Shown piece by piece: positions 41,258-52,735 of a stretch of DNA of 64,000 bases (position 1 is its first letter; every line of letters begins with the position of its first letter). The notes under the pieces were generated by a model that had not been told where the DNA came from, did not search any database, and was given only the letters and a program-made list of their open reading frames with translations. Source of the DNA: Phoma sp. XZ068 (taxonomy: Eukaryota > Ascomycota > Dothideomycetes > Pleosporales > Didymellaceae); assembly GCA_004835665.1 (NCBI GenBank), contig RBKR01000013.1, positions 62,001-126,000 on the forward strand, read 5' to 3'. The position numbers and the translations under genes are program-made.

Positions 41258-43864
41258 CTAGAAGTCTCCAGATAAATCAAACGTCCAGAAATCTGGGAAA
41301 TTCCAGCCACTCAAGTCCACACCCAGATCTTCCAATGGATCAAACGCCGCCATCATATCCTGCCCTTTATCTCCCTCGTTTAAAGCAGGGAACGACATGT
41401 CCCCCGCCATACCGGTATTCGCAAACGCACCCACACCTTTCGTTCCGAAACTCCCCGCTGCTCTGCTCGTCAGGATCGTTCCCCGCGGTACGCTCGCGCC
41501 GCTCGCACCGCTCGGCGTGCGTGCATCACTCGGACTGCTTTCACTCATGGTCTCCCTCAGGTCCACCGCGAGGCTGTTGTGTGGATCGCGCTGAAGGGCG
41601 AGGACTTTGTATGCCAACGAAGAGAAGCGCTCGAGTGCGCATTTGCAGCGCTCGCGCATATCGTCCTCGCTTCGCCTGACGCTCGCGATGGAGCTGTGTG
41701 TCCGTGGTGTCGGGTTGAGAGGCGGCAGCATGCAGATTGCGGCGCTGAGGAGCCAGTATTCCATGTAGCCTGTGCCCATACGCATTACTTTGAGCTCGAA
41801 CAGATGGGATGTGCGCTCGAGGATGGAGATGGATGTTGTGATGAGAGCGCGATTGAGCAGCTCGCTGGGGAGGACGGGAAGGTAGAGCTGCGGACTGGGT
41901 GGTGCGAAGCCGCCTTTGCTGATGAAATGGATGCCGCTGTTTGTCAAAGGTGGCGTTTTCATGTCGGCGATGTGAATGTTAGGGTCGGCGAAGTGCGCGT
42001 GGTCTCGCATAGGTGCAAGTGCTGTGGCCTTTAGACGGTGTCGAGTGCAGTTGAGAGCTGCGATCTGTGACAGTGTCATGCCTACACGGACGATATCATT
42101 TCGAAAGTGGTTCAGCACAAGTATGCCTTGCGAATGGAGGTCATCGTGAGTGGCAATGATCGCACTTGAAGCCTCTATTGCAGCCGTGAAGGAGTACCGA
42201 TACTGTGTTTTAGATGCTTGCTTCGCATATGGCTTGTGGAGTACTAGCAGGTACTGGCGATGCTGCAGTCCAAGGAGTGCCGAGGGTATCGTTGCACGCA
42301 CGTCCGTCCAAGTTGGCAGATCGGAAAGGACAGATGTAATCTGCTCGCTGTAGTGGATGATATCAGTGTATTGTAGCTGGCTTGATGGGTCGTTCAGAAG
42401 CTGGGTGAGATGGATGCGCAATGGAAGTGATTGTAGGGCCGTGGTTAGATATGATGTTGAAGTGAAATGGTCCACAGGTCTGCTGGCCGGCATCTCTACT
42501 GTCTCAAGGGAGAAGGCCTCATCCGGAACGTTTGATGGCGCAGGCGTGTCGAAGTACAAGCCAGTCAAAGACGACTGCAGGCCATTGTCGATCGATGATT
42601 GTATCTCTAGCTCTGCGATAGTGTACCACAGCCGCTTTTTCATCTCCTTTTCGTACTCGGAGATTCTTCCAGTCGCCAGTAAAGATGGGTCTCGATGCAT
42701 TCCGGATGCCAATGCCAGCCGCACAACATCGCCTGCGGTGATCCAATCCTGCTTTAGCTTGACACAGTTGACCCTTTTTGCGAGCAATGCCAAACACTGG
42801 AGCTGGAAAAACTGGAGTGTAAGCCGCTTTCGCGGTTGCCTGTTGAGCCACATCTCGCAAGTCTCGATGAGGCTAGACGCCGCATCCCGGTCCACAGTGC
42901 TATCGCCGACAAACACATCATCCTTGACTGTTGAGCACTTCATAGTTGCGACGATGAGAATTAGTATGGTGGCGAAGCCAGCCGGCTTGTCCTCACCAGG
43001 TCGGCGTTCCCAGAAGCTGTTGTACTCCTGCCAGAAGGTTGGTTCGTGCAGGATGCGGTATGTTGTCTCCCATGTACGAAAGTACAGTGCGGCTTGGACA
43101 TCGATCTCATGTTTTGGTGGGAGCAACGCAAATACCTCCTCATCTGTGCCATAGGTTCTCGCGATCTTCTCTTTCATCAGCACTTTCCTTCGGTCACGAA
43201 ACCCCTTGAAGTCTTTCTTGACTCTGGATATTGAACAGTCGACCGCCAGAGTCTCACGAGTGAACGCTTGCAGGTCACGGTACTGTGCAGCGTTAGCAAT
43301 ACATCTCTCGAGTGGGGAAGAGAAACGAGGCACCTGTGAAATCATACTCATCACGCTTGTTGTGCCGTGAAACTGCGTCTTGAACCCCTTTCCCCGAAAC
43401 ATCATTTCTTCGGCGATCTTGGGCTCGGTGGCGGGAAAGTCCTTGAGCTGAGACGGGTTACTGTTACTGGTGGTCGCTGCAAGCTGCTTCTCTAATATCT
43501 CAATCCTCCGTTCCTGCAGCCTTACCTTCCAGCGCAATGCGTCCGATGAGCCATCTTTGGTCTCATCTTCATTGCCACCGCTATCATGGATGCTGAACAT
43601 GGTATTGTTCGCGTCGCCTGTTAGTGGTTGACCATGTTGCACCTGCACTTCTTCGAGTAATCGAGGATCATATGAGCACTGATCTGCCCTACCAGTCCTC
43701 TGACACCTCCCACAGACGGGATATACACGATCGCACTTCATTTTACGATTGCGACATGCGTAGCAGGAAAGTACTTTGCGCTTCTTGCTCGTACGCTTCT
43801 CTGCTGTGTCATCGTGTTCAGGTGAGTCGTCACGCGACTCCGGCTCAGCGCTTTTAGTCGACAT
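41258..43864 (-). CDS. Zn2Cys6 transcription factor with fungal-specific domain
   Basis: 868-aa single open frame from ATG 43864. The binuclear zinc cluster is C34, C37, C44, C51, C54, C63 (CYACRNRKMKCDRVYPVCGRCQ), preceded by a basic KRTSKKRKVLS stretch, and binds DNA through paired CGG-like half-sites. A short coiled segment (LQERRIEILEKQLAA) follows. The fungal-specific transcription factor domain occupies about residues 250-650 (TWETTYRILHEPTFWQEY, GMHRDPSLL, EKEMKKRLWYTIAELEIQSS). The C-terminal tail is acidic and aromatic (DLGVDLSGWNFPDFWTFDL), suggesting an activation region. No intron is needed to keep the family order. Nuclear. Target genes are unknown; the ferric-reductase-like gene upstream is on the same strand and may or may not be a target. 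Confidence 0.9.
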   Translation of the reverse strand: MSTKSAEPESRDDSPEHDDTAEKRTSKKRKVLSCYACRNRKMKCDRVYPVCGRCQRTGRADQCSYDPRLLEEVQVQHGQPLTGDANNTMFSIHDSGGNEDETKDGSSDALRWKVRLQERRIEILEKQLAATTSNSNPSQLKDFPATEPKIAEEMMFRGKGFKTQFHGTTSVMSMISQVPRFSSPLERCIANAAQYRDLQAFTRETLAVDCSISRVKKDFKGFRDRRKVLMKEKIARTYGTDEEVFALLPPKHEIDVQAALYFRTWETTYRILHEPTFWQEYNSFWERRPGEDKPAGFATILILIVATMKCSTVKDDVFVGDSTVDRDAASSLIETCEMWLNRQPRKRLTLQFFQLQCLALLAKRVNCVKLKQDWITAGDVVRLALASGMHRDPSLLATGRISEYEKEMKKRLWYTIAELEIQSSIDNGLQSSLTGLYFDTPAPSNVPDEAFSLETVEMPASRPVDHFTSTSYLTTALQSLPLRIHLTQLLNDPSSQLQYTDIIHYSEQITSVLSDLPTWTDVRATIPSALLGLQHRQYLLVLHKPYAKQASKTQYRYSFTAAIEASSAIIATHDDLHSQGILVLNHFRNDIVRVGMTLSQIAALNCTRHRLKATALAPMRDHAHFADPNIHIADMKTPPLTNSGIHFISKGGFAPPSPQLYLPVLPSELLNRALITTSISILERTSHLFELKVMRMGTGYMEYWLLSAAICMLPPLNPTPRTHSSIASVRRSEDDMRERCKCALERFSSLAYKVLALQRDPHNSLAVDLRETMSESSPSDARTPSGASGASVPRGTILTSRAAGSFGTKGVGAFANTGMAGDMSFPALNEGDKGQDMMAAFDPLEDLGVDLSGWNFPDFWTFDLSGDF

Positions 43865-44582
43865 TATGAATTGCGCGTGGTGTCACAGCGGTTTTTCGAT
43901 ATGCTGCAGTGTAAGGCTGGTGTTGTGTTGTTTCGATGGAGGTCGGAGGAAGCGGAGATGCGAAAGGAGATGACGGAACGAGGTGCGGGCATGCCCTCTT
44001 TAAGCTTCGGACTTCGGATCGGACATTGGGGGTGGCCCGGATTTAGCGCCAACACAACTTCCGGCAGCACCCGCCACTTTGATTGTGGCTCATCAATCAG
44101 ATTAGATGTCATCGAGGAGATTTTTTACTTCGTTGAGTGAAAGTATAGATTTCCTATGTCTTGTGGCAGTCGTGGCTATTTAATGGCCATTTAAAGCCAG
44201 TGGAAAGGGCACCTCCACGTTCACAACCTTAAACACCTTCAGTGATAATTCAAAATATCTGTGCCTTATCTTGAATATCTCCCCGCCCAAAATCACTCCT
44301 CTGCCTGCATAGCCAACACCTTAGAGATTTTCCATTCCGCCACATGAACTATTAAAAATGTGTACGATCAGGGCATGTGTGCAATTTTCGGGAGCAACAG
44401 TAATACGAGCTGCTTGTAAGTCAATGAAGTATATGAGGAGCAAGGAACACGCAAAGAGACTGAAGGTGCGCTTTGGGTTTGATGTTCAGAAGTGCTACTC
44501 GATGAGGTAAGTATACACAGGTGCACTCTCACAGCGATTCTACCATAGGTTCAGTTCATATTTGTATTTGATCAAGACGAAT
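43865..44582. other. Upstream region of the Zn2Cys6 gene
   Basis: 718 bp holding the promoter of the regulator and the 3' flank of the reductase gene. No gene seen. Confidence 0.45.
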
Positions 44583-47008
44583 CTAGCTAAAGCCCTCGGT
44601 GAAGATCTCCACATCCGTCGCTCTTTGTCCTCTTGCAAAGGCGAATTTCACCTGTGAGACCGCTTTGTTTGCCTGGCTCGATACGGCGCTGTTAGCACAT
44701 ACCGCTACCATTGACTTGCAATGCTGCTTGTTCATTGCTGACGTGATTATGCGCGACACGTCTGGCCGTTCACCGTATGAAACGTTATCGAACGATGACT
44801 TCGCTGACTTATGTAACTTTTGCCGCTGGTATTGCACCAATGCACATTGGCATGGCTTCTTCTCCGGTTTTTTGTTGCGTGGTAGGAGTGGCGAGCGAAT
44901 TGGCGAGGAAAGCGGTCGCGACTGAGTCAGCTCTGTAGTCCTATCCGTGGTCAAGGACACGCCGCCAGAGAAGGTGCTCTGTTGCTGCCTGTCATTTAAG
45001 TCGTCTGCTCCGTTAAGCAAGGTACTGGTCTCCGAGTTCACATAGCCCTCTCCTTCGTAGGTTATAACTGTTCCATCTTCGTCGTTGGTTCTCGAGTCGA
45101 CTTCGTATGCATCCTCGAATGGATCGACTCCTTTCATCTGTAATTCCTCGAGTGCCTCCATCTCCGCCCACTGTCGTTCTTCTTCCTCCCACTCATCGTA
45201 GATCTCATCAGGGTTTCGGATCGTAAGGCTCCGATCACCAGATCCATATCTTGACAGGCGAGGACGCAGGTGTGCAAACTGATCTATGTCCATCATGCTT
45301 GGTTTGTTTTCAGCTTCTGCGCAAGTAACGTAGAGCTCTGTTTGTACTTGCACACCCGAGTCCTTTAGCATTGTAATGTACCTCCGCAAAATTTCAGTAA
45401 CGGAGGCTTCGAACTGCGGTTCAATGTGTCGCACAATCCACACAAAGCGGATAGTCTGAGTTTTTAGCCTCGATACATCCGAAAGGCATAGTTGCTCTAG
45501 GTAGTCCATAATTGATAATGCGAATGAGACACCGGTTGATGTTGTAACGAGTATCAAGTTCTCGTGGTCTTCCCAGCTTGGCGGGCTGCCGTATGGGCCG
45601 TCGACATATGCGGTCAGCGATGTCGCAGTGGACGAAATTGTCGCGTTTGGGCACGGAAGCTTCAGCCACTCTGTATGGAATTCCTTGAGGCGCTGAGTCA
45701 GTCCTGAGTGAGCGCGAACCATCAACAGGATATCGCTGGATTGATTTGTTGGTGTCAAAGAAGGTACAGATCCCCTTCTTTCGACATCTTGGCTTCTCCT
45801 AGGCGGTAGGGGTGGTGGTGCTACTATACTCGAGCAGTTCGCTGGTGTGAAGGGGTGCATTTCGAATGCACCAAGTGCTGGTAAGTACAACCTGATGTGT
45901 TGCCCCGGTCTCCACGTCATTGGGACGTTACAAATGCGGATCGTGGTCGTCAACTCCTCGACGTCCGTTGAAACGCTCAGATTGTGCGGCTCAAGCATTT
46001 CTACCGGGTACCCGGCGACCAGCATTGCTCGACCTGGGGCGCGCCGGAACTTGACTAATCCTGATTTTAGAGGGCGTACTGAAATGTTCATTTTGACAAA
46101 TGACGAAAAGACCAAAATCCTGTCCATCGCTACAAAGCCGAAGGCCATGTAGATCGGAACCATTGCATGGTTTGGCACATGCTGGATGATGATCATCAAG
46201 AAGCCTAATGTGGAGAACCAGTGGTTGATGTAGAAGACTCGATGGCACCATCTTCGTAGAGGCAAAACGCTGCTGACTGCTATCCAGAGGAGTAAAAAAT
46301 ACGAGCCAATACCGTAACGGACAACGGTCGCGCCCTTGTCGTTCGACAGTAGAATATCTACCATTGAGATCGAGGATTTCATGATCGCAAAGTGAATGGT
46401 TGCAGAGACGAAAATTATTCGTCCTACCCATCTGTGCAACCAGTTCATCCTGTCGTGTGAGATATTCGCGAGGAGGTTTATAGGGCCACGCTTAGTCGAC
46501 AAAAAGAAGACGAGTGGGATTTGGGTTACTGTGACCCAAGCAGCGCGGAATGCGACATCGTCGGCGAAGTGGGATGTTGATGTAGGTGCGTCGACTGACA
46601 CAAGTAGTGATCCAACAACAAACAAATATGTTGTGACCGCAAGGATGCAGCCTAAACATACAGGAATCAACGACCGCCGAAGTATCTGTGGAAATGGCAG
46701 TATAGCAACAGCATAGATGAATGCTAATGCACATCCAGCTGTAGAAGCTCTACTTGGTGAAAGGGATGTAAATTTGTGTGCGCGTGATCTATCTAATGTC
46801 AAATTCTTCGATCCCAAAATTGTGGGATTGAAATATTAACTTACATTCGTCGGCTCCACCACGCGACTGCTGTGCGGCTGAATCTGATGAGCACAAACAC
46901 TGCTATGCATGACCAAACAATCCAAAGTATTCGTTGGTTGGCAATACCTCGGTGTTGGAGGTGGTGCTGGTATCGAACATCGTCAATCGCGTTATTCGTG
47001 TCTGACAT
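44583..47008 (-). CDS. Ferric reductase / NADPH oxidase-like transmembrane oxidoreductase
   Basis: Two exons, 47008-46845 and 46788-44583, joined over a 56-nt intron (GTAAGT...TAG), give 789 aa. The protein moves electrons from NAD(P)H through FAD and haem across the membrane, usually to Fe(III) or Cu(II). A first helix lies in exon 1 (ILWIVWSCIAVFVLIRF); the haem domain follows with histidines in WLHRWVGRIIFVSATIHF and HRVFYINHWFSTLGF. The FAD-binding motif is MHPFTPAN. The NAD-binding part has VTTSTGVSFALSIMDYLEQL and ends VVAVCANSAVSSQ. A long acidic insert (EEEERQWAEMEALEEL) sits within the cytosolic domain. The start ATG 47008 was chosen over an earlier in-frame region that looks like leader. 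Metal specificity is inferred from family only. Confidence 0.86.
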
Positions 47009-48050
47009 GGCACAGGACGTCAGTGGAACCTGCAGGGGCCTGCCAGCAGGACCACTGTTATTACTATAGAAGATGTGGGCACCGATCAAAGCCTGATATT
47101 GGAGTAATCGAATCCGTGTATCTCTGTAACAGAGATAAGAGGCGCTCGGCCGATCAGACACAGTGCCTGTCGGGACAAAGGGGACAAAGAATAGGGTGTG
47201 ACGAGGGGAAAGAGTCGAAAGACATCGTCAATGCCATTGTAATGACAGCTGTGGCGAGGCAAAGCAGTGTTTGGGCCTATTAATGGACATTGTGTATCAG
47301 CCAGTAGGTCCTGAGACGTGGTGCGCTGGTCGAAGATGCTGAAACCGAAGCGCCAACGGCGTCGCAGGGCGCAACACCAGGGCCCGCACTAACAACGCAG
47401 CGCAAGAGGAAGCTGTTATATACTTGCGCGTACTTTCGATTCAGGAATTGAACTACCACAGTGATTTCTCAACGCATATCTTAGAACTCGTCAAGAAGTT
47501 GATGCCAACCTTGTAGAGTCGAACGCGCGCTGCAGCTGCAGTGGTTGTGACATCATCTGTTTCAGGTGGCACTTGCGAAGGTGCGACGACCCCTTAGGCT
47601 CACTATGGTGGCTAAGATTACTTCGGCAATTAGGGAATCAGAGGAGACAGCAAAGTAACCCTTTTGGCTGGATTCGACATGCTGTGAGGTGGAGGAGTAG
47701 TGGAGAAGGAGCGGATGAGGAGCCACAATTCGCTTGCGCTCGGACCGCACCTTCTTCAAACATCAAGCAGACGTCAACTCCTCAACACGGCCACTCTTTC
47801 ACACATGCAATACGATGGAGCTTACGGTATATCAAGACAACCTCTCTTTTCTTGTGAGATTTTTCTGTCGCATATAAGTAATTGCGATAGCAACCCGAAT
47901 TTATGACGATGAAGCGAGGAGTGTCCGTGGCCAGATTTGTGTCGATGTCATTATATTACTATGCGACCCTGCGCATCCTTAAGGGTGCTGCTCTTATCAC
48001 CCTCATCGCCAAGAGTTGCGATCATCACATCGCTCAATCATCATCTTCCT
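47009..48050. other. 1-kb intergenic region
   Basis: Upstream of the reductase and downstream of the coiled-coil/CH gene. Short frames only; nothing recognised. Confidence 0.45.
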
Positions 48051-48917
48051 TCATCCTACGTACCACCCGTCCTGGTACTTCTCCGGGTGCTCCTCCAATG
48101 GAAAGAGCACCTGGTAGAGGTCCTTCACATTCCTGGTACCGAGAAAGCCACTATCGAACGAAGCCTTTACGATCAGTTCCCAATCAGCATGCTTTTCTGC
48201 TCATTGTCAGTCAGGCACCTATTAGACATAATAGCTACTCACCCCAGCGGATCGGCTGGCACTCGCACTGGTCCCTGCTGCCACAACTATGGGAGTCTGG
48301 TACGATTGGACGTTGGTGACGGTAGCACCAATCGAAGTGGTGCTCGCGGAAGCATGCGATGTCGAAGGTGGGGCGGCCACAGGCACTGCGACGAATGTCA
48401 GCCAGGAATAAAGCAGTAGACACTGTGAATTTACTTACCAGGTGCGGCGATCACTACTGCTCTTCTTCTCCCACTCCGAAGCGATCTTCTCCATGACATA
48501 AGGCAGGTAGCCTGCATTTTCGCTGCTACCCACTTTGTTTTGGGGACGCGCAGCCCCTCGGGGCGGTTGCTGAGGGTACCAATGGGGCGACTGCGGATGC
48601 ACTGGTGTACCATACTGCAGAGGCGTTGCAGGTCCTGTGCTGATTGGGTGTGGCGCATTGGCAAGACCATGACTTCTACCAAACCCAGGTATGGACGAGC
48701 TGTAGCCCTTGGAAGGTGCTGCGCCTGGTATAGGCGCAGTGCGACGCGATGGAAGAAGCTGACCACGTCTAGCACCACCAACACGCTCCGCAACTCCTCC
48801 CTCCGCGGCATCCAGACGGCGCTCGAGCTTGTCGACTCGCAGGGCCATCTCCACCCTGTACTGCCTGAAGTCGCGGCGCAATGCCTCGAGCTCCCGGGCG
48901 AGCTGTTGTGCCTCCAT
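48051..48917 (-). CDS. Coiled coil plus novel Cys/His-domain protein, paralogue A
   Basis: Three exons, 48917-48439, 48385-48243 and 48196-48051, give 255 aa. Residues 1-45 form a strong coiled coil (LARELEALRRDFRQYRVEM, LRVDKLERRLDAAE); 46-150 are low-complexity, P/G/S-rich. From C160 a compact domain begins: C162-x8-C171-x4-H176-x3-C180-x2-H183-x10-C194-x7-C202-x4-W207-E208-x4-W213-x2-I-V, then a 40-residue tail with LYQVLFP. The spacing equals that of paralogue B at 49698-50409, and both introns fall at the same sites: in the first Cys codon (phase 2) and in the Glu codon after Trp (phase 1). The Cys/His set could bind zinc. I do not recognise the domain. No signal peptide. A TATA-like TATATAAA lies about 100 bp upstream. 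Confidence 0.72.
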
Positions 48918-49697
48918 GGTAGCTATGGCGTTTAAGGGGTTGAGCCTGCAGAGTGGAAATCGAGGTAGACAGTGGAGTTTAAGTAATAATAGGTAGAGGT
49001 TGTGCGGGATTGGATTTATATATGTTGGTGTGCCAGTGAAGCGACGTCGCCCAATTCCGCCTAGTGCCTCGAATCTTGCAATGGCTTCGCATTAGGCAGC
49101 TGCGAAGGACGGCAGATTAGCAAGTCATGAAAGTTTATAAGTATCATGCAATTGCTTCGATGAGCATGCGACTATGCGTGTGATCAAGATGAATGACAGT
49201 CCACAATTGATTGCTATTTGGGAAATCTCGAGTCATTGCGGTCGCAAACTAACTCGGGGCTTGACTTCAGCTCGAAGACGCGATTGATCATAGTGCGAAA
49301 TTTTGAGAGTGCGCACTCGATCCGTCCTCCCCTACGAAACACCGTGTACCCTTGTAAACATTCGTACTATTGTATCCCCTTCATACAGCGTTGGGGTGAA
49401 GAGGTGCTGTCACATTTCGCAATCGGTATCCCTTTACTTCGTTACAGTGGAGTTTTCTACGCTGATGGAGCGTCAAATTGTACTTAGGTAGAATTGCGCT
49501 AGATTTTGTGATATATGTTATGATGGCTGCGACTCCATCAACCCCGCCTTTGACCGCAGCTGTCAGAGGCGCCAGTTGGCTACATGGACTTGTGAAATTG
49601 TGTAATTATGTCAATCATGCCAAAAGTCGCCAAAGAACAGCCAGAGACTTGATTTGTCACACCGTATCCTCGTCCTTGCCGACTACACTCAATTGCC
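48918..49697. other. Spacer between paralogues A and B
   Basis: 780 bp without a credible gene. A TATA-like sequence on the minus strand at 49015-49022 (TATATAAA) lies about 100 bp upstream of the A start. Confidence 0.45.
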
Positions 49698-50409
49698 CTA
49701 TGGGTATGGTCCCTGCGGCATTGACGGTCCAGCTGGCCGCGAAGCGTGTACTGGTGGGAACAGGAGATAGTTCAAGAACCCAGTCTCCAGTCCCTTCCGA
49801 CCGATGGTGCCGTCACGGGACGCGCCAGCAACGATTTCGTGCCAGTTGTGGCAGTCTTCTGTGACGCAGTTAGTATTGAACTTGCCAACTATTGAAGTGT
49901 TAAACGTACCCCAGTAGACTGGCATGCAGTCGCCGCGCTCCTCTGCCTTCACCGAGCATGATGTATACGTGCCTGTGATGATTCGGTTGTGCGTGCGACA
50001 CCACGCCATGTGCCCCTGGCGGAAGCAGGCCTGCTCGAAGGCGTCCCTATGGCAGCCTGTCGTTGAGCTGTAAGAACTGTCAGTGAAGTGGAAACTGATT
50101 GTAGAAAAAGATTACTTACCACTTCTTGAGAGCGCCCTGCCGACGGAAGTGGTCTTGCATTACTGCCAAGCTCTCTATCGCCATCGGCAGGTGGGCGGTG
50201 TTATCGCTGGTGGTCGAGTAGACATTGCTAGCAGGTGGTACGGCAGTGCCAGCGATCATAGACCGAAAACGCTCATTCTCAGCCTCGAGGTGGGATAAGC
50301 GTCCCCTGAGGCTGTGGACTTGCGCCCGGAGGTGGGCATTCTCGTTGGCCAGACTGTGTTGGACAGTGACAGTGGCGTTGGCGGCGGCGGCATGAGGGTG
50401 GGGGAACAT
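49698..50409 (-). CDS. Coiled coil plus novel Cys/His-domain protein, paralogue B
   Basis: Three exons, 50409-50120, 50067-49910 and 49858-49698, give 202 aa. A leucine-zipper-like coil spans about residues 20-50 (LANENAHLRAQVHSLRGRL, LEAENERFRSM). After a short linker the domain starts at C97: C102-x8-C111-x4-H116-x3-C120-x2-H123-x10-C134-x9-C144-x4-W149-E150-x4-W155-x2-I-V, matching paralogue A except for two residues in one loop. The tail has FLNYLLFP and ends proline-rich. The second intron is 51 nt (GTACGT, ACTAAC branch, CAG) and would keep the frame if retained, adding 17 residues. No signal peptide. A TATA-like element lies about 100 bp upstream (50505-50512). Function unknown; zinc binding and coil-mediated pairing are inferences. 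Confidence 0.72.
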
Positions 50410-50901
50410 GTTGTTTGAAGTGATTTCCGCGGTTCAGAGGGCTCTTAGTCTGGTTGGAGGATATAAAGTGGTTTTGTGGTGGGAAGAGGTGTCAGGAAGA
50501 GGCTGATATATACCTTCAGCCCGCCGCAAACGCAGCCAAGCTGCTTTCACTGGCACACGTAACGGTCCACCACTGTGGATAAGCTAGCACGCTTGACGTA
50601 GAGACATGGCGCCTTAAATACAAGAACCTCATATTGTTTGATCACATCACGGTAGGAGAATCAGGAGGTGGGTCATCCATCACCATTATGAGGCTCCAGC
50701 AAACTTTATGTGGAGCACATGAATAATCTCGAACAAGAAAAGAGACGACGGCATTCGATCCCTGGCCAACTGAAAATGAACCGCTGCCTCCAAAAACTGC
50801 TCGAACACTGCTCTCGAAGCTCACTGCTTTCCCAGCATCGCTTTGTGATCTGGATCGCTGCATTGGTTGTCGACAAAGAAGGTCAGCAAAGTGAGACTGT
50901 T
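50410..50901. other. Intergenic region with the B promoter
   Basis: Holds the TATA-like sequence of paralogue B near 50505-50512 (minus strand). No gene accepted. Confidence 0.4.
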
Positions 50902-51337
50902 CTACAATGAGTTGCAATTTTTTGTGCTGAGGCAATTCATCAAGGGAGCAACGAGGCAGTGGTACTGAAAGTATAGCATCTCGAGTCCGTCCTTGTCGGT
51001 GATGTTGCGAGATAGACGGATTTGATCATTGAGCTCGTGCACATTTGCCTTCATCCGGGACTTCTGGTCGCACAGAAACCTCTCGCATTCGTCCCTCTAG
51101 TTGTCAATGCTGCCAAAGATACCACGAGACACTGACTAAGTAGCTCCAAGGTATTCTTGTAAACGATCCGGGGGTGCTGTCGAGCTCGACGTAGGAGACT
51201 CTGAAGCGATGTGAAGTGTGCGAGACGAACAAAGGTCGGTAAAGTTCGATCAGTGTGAATCTAATAGTATCATATGACGCTGAACTGGCCGTAACGGTGG
51301 CGTCAATGTAGTGTACGGCGGGCTCTTGTTCCAGCAT
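50902..51337 (-). CDS. Small two-exon protein, unrecognised
   Basis: Model: exon 1 51337-51137 and exon 2 51096-50902, 131 aa. Both exons have protein-like composition: HYIDATVTASSASYDTIRF and LIELYRPLFVSHTSHRFRV in exon 1, DECERFLCDQKSRMKANVHE and DKDGLEMLYFQYHCLV in exon 2. They join in phase across a 40-nt intron with donor GTCAGT, branch TTGAC and acceptor TAG. The donor is unusual and the intron is short, so the splice is tentative. Another exon could lie upstream of 51337, where a GTAGGC donor follows a short open frame. No domain recognised, no signal peptide. Confidence 0.42.
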
Positions 51338-52735
51338 CTTAGCTGTGAGCGATATGATGATGAGCCAGAGACACCAGTGTCAAATCACAGCTCCAGGACG
51401 AGGGAGCAGCCACACGCAGTCCGCTCGATTAGGACAAGTGCTGTAGCCTACCTTAGTGTCAAGGTCGCAATGGGTGACCAGCAGCGCCCGAACATGCACC
51501 GTTTGTTGGGCTAGCGCGTGATCCGAGCGCAGCTAGGTATAAAGACTCGCCCTCACCCCCGTTACTCCTTCTTCTTTCTTCTCATGACGGGGCAAGGTAA
51601 AACAGCACTTCCCATTGCTGCGCGGTTCGCCGCACCTTGCCATTATAGATTAATGTCCCTTGGTGTCAACGGTTGCTGTAGTAGCCAAAGTCTACAGTTG
51701 GAATCAGACACAGAGGGTACATCCCATTGCCTTGATTGTGATTGTTTTGAGTCTTGTGAAGTTTCTTGCCGAGCTTATGTGCCAATACTCGCTCGCGCTT
51801 TCATCGTTTTTGCCTTTTGGTGCCCGGCCCTCGTACCTGTACATGTGCACCTGCATTTCCTCCAGGAGAAACGCATCTCCGTTGCAGTGAGATCCGACAC
51901 TGACGGCTATTTCACGCCTTGATCGTGTAGCAATGGATGCTGATTATATAATTATGCAGCTCGTACGTCCCCAAGCAGTGTTTAGATTACCTGACCAGCT
52001 TCTTCATGCACTTGCAAGGCGACTGTTCTTTTCAGTCGTTCAATGTGTATAAGTCTTCTCATTGTTCTGGTGGTTGACTCGTTAAAACTTCTTATTTCTG
52101 CCTTGAGCCCATGTCATTGTGCGTTACCTCGCTTCTTCACCGCGCAACACTGCCAGATTTCTCACTCGTGCGCGTTGAGAAAGCAGCAAGAATTTCCACA
52201 CCATAGCAAAAAGCTTTGCTGAGCCACATCGTCCTTAAGCCCGCCGCTGCAAGAGCCCCAACGGCTGTACGACGTTGATCTGGCAACACACAGTGCCACT
52301 CCATGCCGTCCCCCGCTTCCTCCTTGTTGTACAGATGTGTCGGTGTGGGGAGAATTATGGAGATAATCATGCCTACGGACTAAACTAAGTTGAACTGTTC
52401 TTCAATTTGACCGTATGGGGCCTATGTTCCATCTATCAGCACCTTTCCTGTGCTAAGCACGAAGTTCTTCCATCATCGGTACTCCGAGGCAGTTCAATTG
52501 CGCTCTACGTGACTGTGTCCACCTTCCCTCTACGCAGCTATGATTTTCTCAATTTTGATTTCATGGTGAGGGTGTAGTTCTATTGTGTTGGTGACCACGT
52601 TTTGCTTTCGCCACAACTTGCACTCACCTCAAGCAAATTTTGAAGCCAAACTTGTTTCCTCGACTCAAATCACGTTCAAACTACCGCAAACTTCTCAAAA
52701 ATATTATCTCATCAACATTCAATCACATATTCGCG
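51338..52735. other. 1.4-kb stretch without a supported gene
   Basis: A plus-strand frame near 51660-51890 contains one good membrane-helix-like run (PIALIVIVLSLVKFLAEL) but begins without ATG after an in-frame stop. The remainder has only short frames. Confidence 0.35.
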
